Below are positions 1 through 7,857 of a stretch of 17,318 nucleotides of DNA, one piece after another. Both the position numbers and the translations under genes were made by a program. The notes below the pieces were generated by a model. The model was given only the letters and a program-made list of their open reading frames with translations. It was not told the origin of the DNA and made no database searches. Position 1 is the first letter of the stretch; each line of letters begins with the position of its first letter. Source of the DNA: Pavlovales sp. CCMP2436 (lineage: Eukaryota > Haptophyta > Pavlovophyceae > Pavlovales); contig MU631472.1 of NCBI GenBank assembly GCA_026770615.1, positions 237,887-255,204 on the forward strand, written 5' to 3'.

Positions 1-99
1 GTCGTCGAAGACGATGGTGCGAAAGTTCTCGCTCCAGGGTGGCATCGGGAACTGGCTCGGCTACGCTGACGCGCGGTTGAATTCCGCGCGCAAAAGCCA

Positions 100-273
100 T
101 GGCCCGCCATTTCGGGCGAAATTGCCCGAAATTTCGGGTCGAAATCAATAACTAATTCGTACCTGAAATTTCGGGTATGTTCGGGTTCAGCCTGAAATGG
201 ATTTGGCATTTCGGGTTTCAGCCTGATTTCTGGGATCCGAAATTTCGTACCTGAAATTTCGGCCCGAACCCTG
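100..273. mobile_element. Terminus of a hAT-like DNA transposon (partial)
   Basis: The stretch is built from repeats of AAATTTCGGG and its complement, including the 14-base palindrome CCCGAAATTTCGGG near 125-138. An 18-base direct repeat, TCGTACCTGAAATTTCGG, occurs near 157-174 and 246-263. Read on the minus strand from 273, the block begins CAGGGTTCGGGC. A CAGGG start followed by short subterminal repeats is the usual look of hAT-superfamily ends. The other end would lie left of the window, so terminal inverted repeats and the 8-bp target duplication cannot be tested here. No transposase is visible. The family call is an inference from the terminal motif and repeat style; a satellite-like repeat is the alternative. 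Confidence 0.4.
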
Positions 274-279
274 GGGTAA

Positions 280-506
280 ACGCTGCCCTGAGGGCCATAT
301 GGGGAAAGGGGGGAAGGCTCAGCGCTGCGGCGCTCCTCCTGCGTGGTAGTGTCAAGCTTGGCGACAAAGGAGATGCGCTCGTGTGGCTCGAAGCTCTCGG
401 CACCGCTCGGCCCACCGTCGTCGAGCACGAAGGCGTGCACTCTGTTTAGGCACGCTTTGAGCTCGATTTGCAATCCGGCCTTAAGCAGCGCGTTGCCGGT
501 GCCTAC
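280..506 (-). pseudogene. GC-rich coding-like fragment, unknown product
   Basis: On the minus strand a frame stays open from an ATG at 570-572 to the left edge, about 190 codons with no stop. Only the part between 506 and about 310 looks like real protein: it has high GC at third positions and a balanced, mixed composition with segments such as ALLKAGLQIELKACLNRVHA and FEPHERISFVAKLD. To the right the frame runs antisense through LINE sequence, and to the left through the AAATTTCGGG repeats, so those ends are probably fortuitous. I recognise no family. It may be an exon remnant of a gene split by the LINE on one side and the hAT-like element on the other. Confidence 0.35.
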
Positions 507-1335
507 GTGACGAACAGGACGACGAGACCACTCTTCAACTGGCACGGGACTCGTATCGACCCACAATAGCATCCCTTAGAATGATGACCATCCCACAATT
601 AGAACTCTACAGTAGCGAACTCAGAAAACGCATGGCGATACGCTACGCCAAGTGCGAAACAGCTCAAAAATTAGCTAACAAAGCAGCGGATGACAGAATT
701 CAAGATGCAATTAACAAAGGCCTATTTCGAGCCGCCACTAACAATGCGAGAAAGCTCCTCTACCCACTATCTCTGCAGCGAGGGGTACACATGTTAAGAC
801 ATCCGACAACAAATAAAGTCACAACAAAGCCAAAAGAAGTTATCAGTTTAGCTACAGACTACACTCGAACACTACTAGGCAAAACCCTTTCCCTCCCGCC
901 TACGGGCAAAGCATGTCAAGATCCAAGTAAATGGACTGACCTGACTAAACGTTGGACAGACGAAGAGACGACAAATGCCCAAGCACTGGCTTCTCCAAAC
1001 GATCTCGTCAGCCTATTTGCTGCTAGCAAGGCACACAGCGCTCCGGAACTGGATGGTGTTCAATACCTAGCCCTAAAACTGCTGCTACAAGCCGATACTA
1101 TTGCAAACCACATTGGCGAATTACACACTCTCCTAACAAACGTCCTCAACACTACGCTTAAAGAAACGACCCTACCAACCCAATTGGGTACATCGGAAAT
1201 CGTCTACTTCTACAAAAAAGGTGATCCTACAAAACTGTCAAACTACAGAGGCCTCGCACTCCAAAGCGTCATCTACAAATTACCCGCAGCCTTCATGGTG
1301 GGACAGCTACTAGGCGCCACAGGCAGAGTGCAGCT
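506..1335 (+). pseudogene. Truncated LINE copy: pre-RT region and start of reverse transcriptase
   Basis: The frame is open from about 485 through 1335. It aligns residue for residue with the minus-strand LINE at 8430-9250: DDET..ARDSYRPT against DDET..AREPYRPT, then IPQLELYSSELRKRM against IPQLKLYASELRKRM, and the RT entry motif EIVYFYKKGDPTKLSNYRGL against EIVYFYEKGDPTKLSNYRGL. The copy lacks the endonuclease and everything after RT motif 2 (the catalytic YMDD part), so it cannot move by itself. Homology starts near 506, as expected of a 5'-truncated insertion, and stops at about 1335, close to the fold-back element. The apparent 527-codon ORF from 581 to 2164 is a chance fusion of this fragment, the fold-back element and the Sel1 gene. 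Confidence 0.85.
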
Positions 1336-1369
1336 CGGATCTTCATCCGATCAAATTTTCTTGATGCGC

Positions 1370-1572
1370 ACCCGCCGCCGGCCGGGTGCGCCACCACCCA
1401 CACAGCACCCGGTGATTTTTAACATCTTATGCATCACCGGATCGCGCAGAAACGCCGCTCTCAGGCGCGCAGCTGAGAGCGGCGCGTCGCTACCTTACGC
1501 CATCGCTCGGGGTGGCTCGCTGTGTAAGGTAAAAATCACCGGGTGGTGGTTAGCGCACCCGGCCGCCGGGCG
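1370..1572. mobile_element. Fold-back (MITE-like) element
   Basis: About 200 bp can fold into one long hairpin. The outer arms 1379-1390 and 1554-1565 are perfect 12-bp inverted repeats (CGGCCGGGTGCG). The middle arms 1406-1421 and 1530-1545 are perfect 16-bp inverted repeats (CACCCGGTGATTTTTA). A central hairpin pairs 1453-1464 with 1473-1484 (12 bp, 8-base loop). It has no coding capacity of its own. It sits exactly between the broken end of the LINE copy and the start of the Sel1 gene. No convincing target-site duplication was found, so the exact ends and the superfamily are unknown. An internally palindromic recombination product is the alternative. Confidence 0.65.
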
Positions 1573-1630
1573 AGCCCCAGTCCGCCTCCAGCACCACCCG
1601 CGCCCGCAGAGTAGCGGCCCGCAGCAAGCA

Positions 1631-3043
1631 ATGCCGCCGCGCCCGGACGCGAAAGCTCGCGTCACCCACGGTCAGTTCACCGCAGCAGTGCGCCTCTCTG
1701 AGGGCGTCGGCGTGGCCAAGAACCTCGGCGAGGCGGTGCGGCTCTACACCCTCTCGGCCGACAAGGGCCACTCGGGTGCTCAGAATAACCTCGCGGGGCT
1801 CTACCACCATGGGGCAGAGGGCGTGCCCCGAGACGATGCCAAGGCTGCGCACTACTTCATCCTCGCGGCCGACCAGGGCATTGCTGAATCGCAGTTCAAC
1901 GCTGGGCAGTCCTACCACCTGGGCCGCGGCCGGCCACAGGACGACGCCAAGGCTGCCCACTACTACCGCCTCGCAGCAGACCAGGGCTTCGCTCTTGGGC
2001 AGTTCAACTACGCGATGTGCCTTAGCACATCGGACAGTCGGCTCGCTACTTCCGTCCCTCAGCCGATCAGGGCTTTGTGCTGGCTCAATACAGCTACGCG
2101 ATGCTATACCGCGAGGGCAAGGGCGTGCCTGAGAACCACAGCATGGCGGCCCGCTACTTTCTAATCGCAACCGACCATGGCGACTCAGGTGCGCAGCTCG
2201 AGATCGCGCGTTACTATCGCGAGGGAAGGGGAGTTCCCAAGGACGTCACCGAGGCGATTCACTTCCTACGGCTCACAGCCGATCAGGGTAACGCTGAGGC
2301 GCGTTGAAACCTCGCTCAGTCTTACTCGCACGGTGTAGGCCCGCTGTGTCAGGATTACGGCGAGTGCGTTCGCTACCACCGTCTCGCAACCGACCAGGGC
2401 TTCCCTCAGTCAATGCTTGCGCTAAGTGCAATGTTGATCGACGACGAGCACGTCTCGGCTGACGTGCGCGCGCGCGAGCCTGCCGACCCACGCGCCGGGG
2501 CAAAGCTCATCGCGCGCGCAGCGCAGAGCATGGTGGGGTCTTACCATGCGCCCGAACACCGGCAAACGCTCGAGCTCCTCCGCAGCCACGCCGACTTGCG
2601 CGAGGTTGTCTCGGTGTGCTGCATCGGCTGCGGCAAGACCAAGGGGCTCGAGCAGTGCACGCGCTGCCACGTAGCCGGGTATGTTATTAAAAAGAAATAC
2701 TTCATTATGGATCCATCTAGATCTGCTCGCCTGGCACACATATACACGTCCCATCTAATATTCATTTTCATAGCAATCACACTATCTCAGGTTCTGCGGC
2801 AGCGCGTGCATGCGGCAGGCGTGGCCGATTCACAAGCAGTACTGTGCGGAGTGGGAGCAGGGCGGCGGCGATAGCAGCTCCGCTCCCTTGGCGGAGGAGG
2901 AGAAGGAAGAGGAGGAGGAGGAGGACATGGCGTCTCTGCCGATCAAGGAGCTCAAGGACAGGCTCGACCGCCTCAAGATCAGCTACGCGGGCGTGCTCGA
3001 GCGCTCCGAGCTGGTCGCGCTGCTCGAGAACGCAACCGGCTGA
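1631..3043 (+). pseudogene. Sel1-repeat / MYND zinc-finger protein, two exons, damaged
   Basis: Exons are 1631-2678 and 2791-3043. The first exon codes for about eight Sel1-like (TPR-related) repeats of roughly 36 residues, each ending in a form of AADQG. A MYND finger is split by the intron: CIGCGKTKGLEQCTRC on exon 1, then FCGSACMRQAWPIHKQYC on exon 2, giving the full CxxC..CxxC..CxxxC..HxxxC pattern. An E-rich run follows, then a SAP/ARMET-like tail, IKELKDRLDRLKISYAGVLE. Sel1 and MYND parts are protein-binding modules, so a scaffold or adaptor role is likely; no enzyme domain is seen. Repeat 4 is shortened and shifts frame at about 2018-2035, and an in-frame TGA at 2305-2307 stands where Sel1 repeats often have Trp. 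It is therefore either a recent pseudogene or carries sequence errors. The ATG at 1631 is the first usable start after the fold-back element. Confidence 0.85.
2679..2790 (+). other. GT-AG intron inside the MYND finger
   Basis: The donor is GG|GTATGT and the acceptor CTATCTCAG|GTTCTGC. The 112-base intron is AT-rich, unlike the exons. It splits a glycine codon after its second base. Removal joins the two halves of a perfect MYND cysteine/histidine pattern, which is strong support for the boundaries. Confidence 0.9.
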
Positions 3044-3201
3044 AGGAGTACAACGCGGTGCCTCGTGGCTCGTTTGCAACAGCGCGGCGTGCGGCAGGCG
3101 TGGCCGATCCACAAGCAGTGCTGCAAGGAGTGGGCGGAGAGCAGGGCGACAACGAGTCGCAGCAGTGATGATGCGGAGGCTCGCGGCTCTCGCGGGTTGA
3201 G
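3030..3201 (+). pseudogene. Intronless partial duplicate of the MYND finger
   Basis: In the frame of 3065, RCLVARLQQRGVRQAWPIHK then QCCKEW matches the MYND half just upstream (RCHVAGFCGSACMRQAWPIH then KQYCAEW). The nucleotide match begins near 3033, across the stop codon of the Sel1 gene, and passes straight through the point where the upstream copy has its intron. Compensating indels around 3080-3095 have destroyed the middle cysteines, so the finger could not fold. The frame ends at about 3201. It looks like a duplicate made from spliced RNA, or a copy predating intron gain. Confidence 0.7.
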
Positions 3202-3565
3202 GGGGCGAGAGTTAAGGCTCGCCGGTTGGGGCGCGTGTGTGCGGCGGCCGGCCGGGTGCGCACGGGCTGGAGCGCAGAGAGACCAGCTGTGCAGTGGTGC
3301 GTGTGTAAATATTTAGATTAACGTCCGTCACCTGACAGGTCTCCACAGGACCCAAGCGTTGTGTCGAAAGGATTTTTACCGGACTTTTTCGCGTTGTGTC
3401 GAAAGGAGTTTGATGCACCGGAGGTCCATCACTTCCGGTCGGCGGCATTCGTCGGCGTGGTTAAGAAGACTCGTAACCCAACTATCGGAAGTGGGCTCAT
3501 AGAGTCCAGGAAGAGTCCTGGATAAGAATGTTCCTAACCGTACCTAAAGTTTTTAGGGCTCGCCC
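3202..3565. other. Non-coding spacer with direct repeats and hairpins
   Basis: No supported gene. At 3247-3261 there is an exact 15-base match (GCCGGCCGGGTGCGC) to the outer arm of the fold-back element at 1377-1391. Two exact 17-base direct repeats (GCGTTGTGTCGAAAGGA) lie at 3356-3372 and 3391-3407. CACTTCCG near 3430 is answered by CGGAAGTG near 3487. A TCCAGGA-AGAG-TCCTGGA hairpin lies around 3505-3525. These sit just upstream of a TATA box and may be promoter elements. Confidence 0.5.
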
Positions 3566-3573
3566 TATAAAAG
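3566..3573 (+). promoter_or_regulatory. TATA box (TATAAAAG)
   Basis: TATAAAAG matches the eukaryotic core-promoter consensus. It overlaps the edge of a small TAGGG-CTCG-CCCTA hairpin. A start about 30 bases downstream would leave a leader of roughly 110 bases before the ATG at 3709. Its order before an ORF and an AATAAA supports a real transcription unit; chance occurrence is possible. Confidence 0.5.
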
Positions 3574-3708
3574 TCGGTTACGTTTAAGGATTCCATCCGT
3601 CTATCTTTGCTTGTGCAAGTTTGTGCATTAGATTAGTCATTTGCCGCAGGGCGCCTCGAGCTCGAGCCGCGCACCTGTACTCAGCAGATACCGTAACTGG
3701 CCTGCTGT

Positions 3709-3912
3709 GTGATGCCGGGAGAGGTATATTCCAACATGTCGACATACCGGGGGGGCGGGCTTAAGTTTAAGCTACCTCCTAGGTTGACCTCCAACTCGGA
3801 TACTTTTGACAAAGTGATGACGGACATCATCTCCAACGACCAGCCGCAGCTCTTGCCGGAGAAGGTTGGCCAGCTGCTGGACGAGCAGCACCTGCACATG
3901 CCGCACCTGTAG
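3709..3912 (+). CDS. Small hypothetical protein (67 aa)
   Basis: The ORF has mixed, protein-like composition: a short basic stretch (GGGLKFKLPPRL) followed by an acidic/polar part with DKVMTDIISNDQPQLLPEKV and a His-rich end (HLHMPHL). An internal ATG at 3736 is a second possible start. I do not recognise the family and see no signal peptide or membrane segment. The frame is bracketed by a TATA box at 3566 and an AATAAA at 3931, which argues for a compact gene. The minus strand also has a 73-codon open frame across it (3772-3993), so the coding strand is not certain. It could also be the last exon of a longer gene or part of a decayed element. Confidence 0.4.
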   Translation: MMPGEVYSNMSTYRGGGLKFKLPPRLTSNSDTFDKVMTDIISNDQPQLLPEKVGQLLDEQHLHMPHL

Positions 3913-3930
3913 CACATATAAAAACAGACT

Positions 3931-3936
3931 AATAAA
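3931..3936 (+). promoter_or_regulatory. Polyadenylation signal AATAAA
   Basis: A canonical AATAAA lies 18 bases after the stop codon of the 67-codon ORF and 16 bases before a strong hairpin. The position is right for a 3' end. Confidence 0.45.
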
Positions 3937-3952
3937 CTCCGGCAGCCTGTAT

Positions 3953-3999
3953 CCCACCGTGTGATTCTTGTCCACGAGAGGCAAGAATAACACGGTGGG
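3953..3999. repeat. 18-bp inverted repeat, strong stem-loop
   Basis: The left arm 3953-3970 (CCCACCGTGTGATTCTTG) pairs with 3982-3999 at 17 of 18 positions around an 11-base loop. It lies 20 bases beyond the last codon of the minus-strand LINE and 40 bases past the stop of the plus-strand small ORF. It could be a LINE 3'-terminal stem-loop, of the kind some LINE reverse transcriptases recognise, or an RNA 3'-end signal for the small gene. Confidence 0.7.
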
Positions 4000-4059
4000 G
4001 GGCTTATTGTGGTCCCGGTCTACCCCACCCCCTCAAGGTGGTGGGCCTCGGGCTCGATA

Positions 4060-4185
4060 TGTTGAGCTGTGTTTTCGGGGCATTGTTCTTCCCTCTTGCG
4101 CGTTTGGCGTGCGTCTGCTGATGGGGCTTCGGGGCATTGTCCTTCTCTCTTCTTGCGCTTTTGGCGCTCCTCTGTTGGCTGCTGG
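4060..4185. repeat. 54-bp tandem duplication in the LINE tail
   Basis: TTCGGGGCATTGT starts at 4074 and again at 4128, each followed by a similar CTTGCGC(G/T)TTTGGCG block. The period is 54 bp, or 18 codons, so the tail frame is preserved. Confidence 0.65.
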
Positions 4186-4359
4186 GGTGTTTGGGTCTGT
4201 GTCGCTGCTTCAGGCCGCATGGATGAGCGCAGAGCACGGTGGTGTGAGACTCTTGCAGTAGTTGTTCTGCTGTTGTCTATGTGTAGCCGCGTCGCGCGAG
4301 TCCGCTGCTGTTCCACGTTCGACTGTTGTGTCTGGTCTGGTTCCATGAGTGGTGGGTAG

Positions 4360-4965
4360 GTCAGGTTGGCTTCCAATGGGCGTTTGGATGGGCGTAGTAT
4401 GCGCGGGTGAGGAGGCGCCTGCATGTCCTCGGCTGCTGTGATGTGGGCGGCCGCTGATTGTGGCGCCGGTGGGCAGGGTGGGGTTGGCCTCTGTGGAGTG
4501 GCCGGCGTAGGCTGTGGTGTGTCGGGCTTGGCTTGGCTCTGTGAGCGTTTGCGTGGTGGACTTGCTGTGGTGTCGTGTAGCGAGGCGGCTATATTCACTA
4601 TTGATGGCTCGGGGGTATGTGGCTGTTCCCCTACAGTAGGTGGTGCGGTGAGCTGGCAGGCTTCCACTGGCCGTTTGGATGAGCGAAGTGTGCGTGTGTG
4701 CGTGGGTGGCGTGGCCCCATTTGGTACGATGGGGGCGGCCGCTGTTTGTGGCTCGGGGGGGATGACTTGTGTTGGCATCTGTGGTGTGGCCGGCTGAGGT
4801 GTGGCGGAGGAGTGCCTCTGGCGTGTGGCGGGTGTCACTTGGCTCTGCGTCCGTTTGCGTGGCGGCCTGAGTGTGGGCGCGTGAGGCATGGCTTGCGGGG
4901 CCGTTGGTGGTGTGAGGTTAGGATTTTGCTGTGTGGCGGCCTGTTCGCGTTGGCGTGGCTCGCCC
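4360..4965. repeat. About 290-308 bp imperfect tandem repeat in the LINE tail
   Basis: GGCTTCCA..GGCGTTTGGATG near 4369 recurs as GGCTTCCA..GCCGTTTGGATG near 4659. GGCCGCTGATTGTGG near 4449 recurs near 4737. TTGGCTCTGTGAGCGTTTGC at 4531 recurs at 4839. Two diverged units are clear, with a shorter third trace near 4210 (GATGAGCGCAGAGC). They encode the (K/R)KR(T/S)QSQ and LR(S/P)S(K/M)RP repeats. Confidence 0.65.
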
Positions 4966-5484
4966 CGTATGGCCTCGAGGCGGATTCTGGGTATCGGGTT
5001 GTGTGGCGTTGCATGCACGGGCGGTGGGGGGGGTGGCGGTTGTGTGGCCCGTCGTCCGTCCCTCTGCTGCAGCTGTGGGTTGGTCCGTGTGGGTGTGATT
5101 GTCAGTGATCGGTTCGTGTCTTTTTTGGCTGCTCTCTCGGCTGCCTGGGCGGCCCACATGGCTATCTTGAACTTATGTGCGTCATGTACAGATATTTTGT
5201 CCTCAGTTGCCGCCGTGGACGTCTCAATCGCGGCGTTGCGTAGCGTGCGCTTCTCGAGGCTACGATGTAAGAGTATGAGGTGTAGGTCGCCCGGCTTGGG
5301 GGCTTCACCCCCGCTGTCTTTCTTGAGTTCATCCTTGATGCTCATCCCAATCTGTCCTGAGTAGTAATCTGGTCTTGCCACCATGTGCTTTGCCTGCGTA
5401 TTAGCTATTGGGTGTCCTAGGCGCAGTGCCAGCTTGGCGAAGAGTGCGCCGTGGAGGTCGTCCCGGTACTTTTCTGTCGCCCTC

Positions 5485-6645
5485 ATGGTATAGGTGGTGT
5501 TTGGTGTCTGATGGGCCAGGTGCCTTGCATTGGGGGCAGGTGAGTAGCATCGTCTCGGGTTTCCCGTCAATATTTATCACAGTTGTGGCCATCTCCGGGT
5601 GCTCGGCTGCCCACTCGGTGTTGTGACGGTGCGAGCCGAGGTTCAGGGTTGCCATGTGTTTGGTGCATTTTTCAGGGGTTCTTTTTCCCCAACCGCGTGG
5701 GAGGCGCAGTGATGCCGTGCTCTTTTCTTGCCACCTGACTTCGACGTTGCCCATCTGGCCTATACACGGGGCGTATTCAACAGGACCTCTCGCATCCAGG
5801 CGTTTTCTCGCAACTCTGTCTATTACTGCATGTCGTGCAGCTCGTTGGTCGGAGGTGATGAGGGCACCCGTTGCTGGGTCTGCAATAGCCCAGCTGTGAG
5901 CTGCGAGCGTGTTTGGTGTGAGCACTACTGTGGCGGGTTCGCTCCGGACTGCTACTACCTTCGATCTCCAGTCGCTCAGTGCGTTCTCTACGACTTTGAT
6001 GACAGCCGCCGGCTGCCGGTGGGGGGGGCATTCGGTCTGTCCTCTTAGGGCTGGGTGGGGTATGAAGAGAAGTGTAACTTTCTTGAGCGCTTCTGCTGTC
6101 ACCACTCTGGCTCCTGAGAGGGCGCCAATTCGTATCGATCCCCGGGACGCGAGGATCTTGGCCACTTCGTCATCAGATTTGGCGTGTGCCTTGGTGTATG
6201 ATGTCTCTCTGAGGCGCCCCGTTGCCTCGTCTCGTTGCTTGAGGGTGAGTAGTCGGTAGAAGTGTGGGTTTGCGTCGTAGCTCGTGGGCTCCCGTAATCC
6301 GTGTGGCGGGGGGTTGAGGTCAGGGTGTCTTCTGTGCCAGGTGAGGCGTTTGACACCTGTGTCGCGGTCCCATCCTATGTCGAGTTGGTGCTCGTAGGTC
6401 AGGGCCTGTAGGGCCAGTGTGACTGCATTGCACTCTGCGTTGGTGACCGTCTGATCTCCGGGGAATGTGCACGTGAGAATGTGTGCTTCTGGTATTTCTG
6501 CCGCTTGTATAGGTTGGTGTGGTGCTAGCACGTAGAAGCACAATGCGCTGGCGGCTCTTGCCGGTCCGTCTTGTCCTGGGTCGATAAATGAGCCGTGAAC
6601 CCCGACGTGCGTGGCGCATAGTCGTGGCTGTGCTGTCGTCGGTGA
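5485..6645 (-). pseudogene. LINE ORF2: RNase H domain and zinc finger
   Basis: The frame runs from the TAA at 6648-6646 to a frameshift near 5490. Motifs in order: VHGSFIDPGQDGPARAAS (first RNase H strand, with H where Asp is usual), NAECNAVTLALQAL (the Glu motif) and YTKAHAKSDDEVAKILA (the C-terminal Asp motif). RNase H removes RNA from the RNA:DNA hybrid during reverse transcription. About 220 residues later comes a finger, CPQCKAPGPSDTKHHLYH, like the zinc fingers found after RT or RNase H in many LINEs. The in-frame TAA and the shift inside or just after the finger make this copy inactive. The missing first Asp may be another lesion or a family trait. Confidence 0.7.
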
Positions 6646-7857
6646 TTAACGTCTGAACGAATGGACGAGTGGTGTGTGGCGTGTCACAGACTTATCTGCC
6701 ATTGGGCCGCATATTGTCGTCGTGAGTGCAAGGAGGATCAGCCGCAGGATGTTGCTCCGTCTCTTGTCGTTGAGGTGCAGAAACAGTGGTAAGTATTCTT
6801 CTGCGAATAGTTCTTTTGCTACCGCTACCGTAACTCGTGCTGGGATTTTCGCAGCCGCTGGGAGGGAGGTTTGGAGTCGGAGGAGTGTATCTCGTACTTT
6901 GGTGCCTCCCGTTCGCATTATATCCTCTTCTACTTCGCTTAATATACCCATTTGTCCGTCCGTGTCTCCGGCACTGGGGGGGTTGCCACTGGTGCGTGGT
7001 TGTACAAGCCTGAGTGTGCTTCCTACGGTTCTTGCCGCGAGGGCCGTCGCTGAGACTAGAGGTATGCGATCTGAGCCTTGCCACAGGAGGGTGGTGGCGA
7101 GTTCGCCCATGGGTGTCTTTTGCAAACATGCGTAGCTTTCGAAGAAATCCCACTTCGCCTCTCCCGCAGGTGCCTCGGCTAGGGCTCTGAACGCCCCTCT
7201 TGCCGTTGGCATGGTGCGTGCCTTGGCTTGGACTGGGGCTCCATTCTGGACTATGCTCAGTGCGTGTGCTGCTAGAGCGTAGGTTGCCGATTCTCCAGGT
7301 GAGTTTAGTAGGCCCAGCATGGTAGTCACCTTCTCACCTGCGTTCTGTGCGCGCGGGTCGACCATCCCCAGGCCACCGCGTTCGGGGGGGCCACACAGGC
7401 GTTCTCTTGCTATGTGGCTCCCCAGTGTGCACCGGAGGCGCGTCGCCTCCATTATAGCTGTGAGCACACCGCGTAGGAAGGCCTCGGAGAGGTCCGATGC
7501 CCCCATGGAATATAGCAGTGTCGGCGCAGCGTCGTGGGTGGATAATTTAGCTGCCCACAGTGTGTGGCATGCCCTCTTGTCTGACGCGAGATGTACTTTA
7601 CCCATGGCCTGTGCCAGCGTTAGCCGGAGATTACGTTCCTGGGCCTGCCAGTTACCGTTGGTGGGTAGGAGGTGTCCCAGGTATTCGAACGTTTTATCGC
7701 TTGGCGTCTGAGGTACCTCTATGTGGTGGGCGTTTGCCTCCCTTGACTGTATGCAGATGCAGGCTTTCTGGATGAGGTTGCCTTGGTCGTCACGAACTGT
7801 CTGAACAGGTGGTTTGGGTCCCCAATGCTCTGGTAGCTTGAGTAGTATTGATGTGTG
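6646..7857 (-). pseudogene. LINE ORF2: thumb/linker between RT and RNase H
   Basis: About 400 residues in the same frame as RT, separated from it only by a TAG at 7860-7858 and from RNase H only by a TAA at 6648-6646. The sequence is alpha-helical in look (SDKTFEYLGHLLPTNGNWQA, then ARERLCGPPERGGLGMVDPR). The YLGH and GGLG segments are typical of the region after the RT palm in LINEs, where the thumb begins and where the template-handling linker lies. No separate enzymatic motif was found. Confidence 0.7.

Larger units (their letters stand above)
4020..5500 (-). pseudogene. LINE ORF2 C-terminus: region after the finger and proline-rich repeat tail
   Basis: After the zinc finger the frame continues as a charged region (RATEKYRDDLHGALFAKLAL) of about 150 residues. 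An approximately 330-residue tail rich in P, T, Q, R and A follows. The tail is repetitive: PPRKRTQSQ and PPRKRSQSQ; LRSSKRP, LRPSKRP and LRSSMRP; and an 18-residue repeat around KREGQCPE/KREEQCPE. The frame is open from 5570 to the stop at 4020, which is remarkable in a decayed element. A frameshift near 5490 joins it to the RNase H frame. The tail is likely disordered and basic, so nucleic-acid binding is a reasonable guess, but nothing proves it. Confidence 0.65.

Noticed and set aside
581..2164. A single 527-codon gene
   Set aside because: It is an accidental read-through joining a LINE fragment, a fold-back element and Sel1 repeats; the protein changes family at 1335 and 1631.
4069..5364. 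Plus-strand ORFs rich in Cys, Gly and Val across the LINE tail
   Set aside because: They are the complement of the proline/threonine/arginine-rich LINE tail, whose frame connects to the zinc finger.
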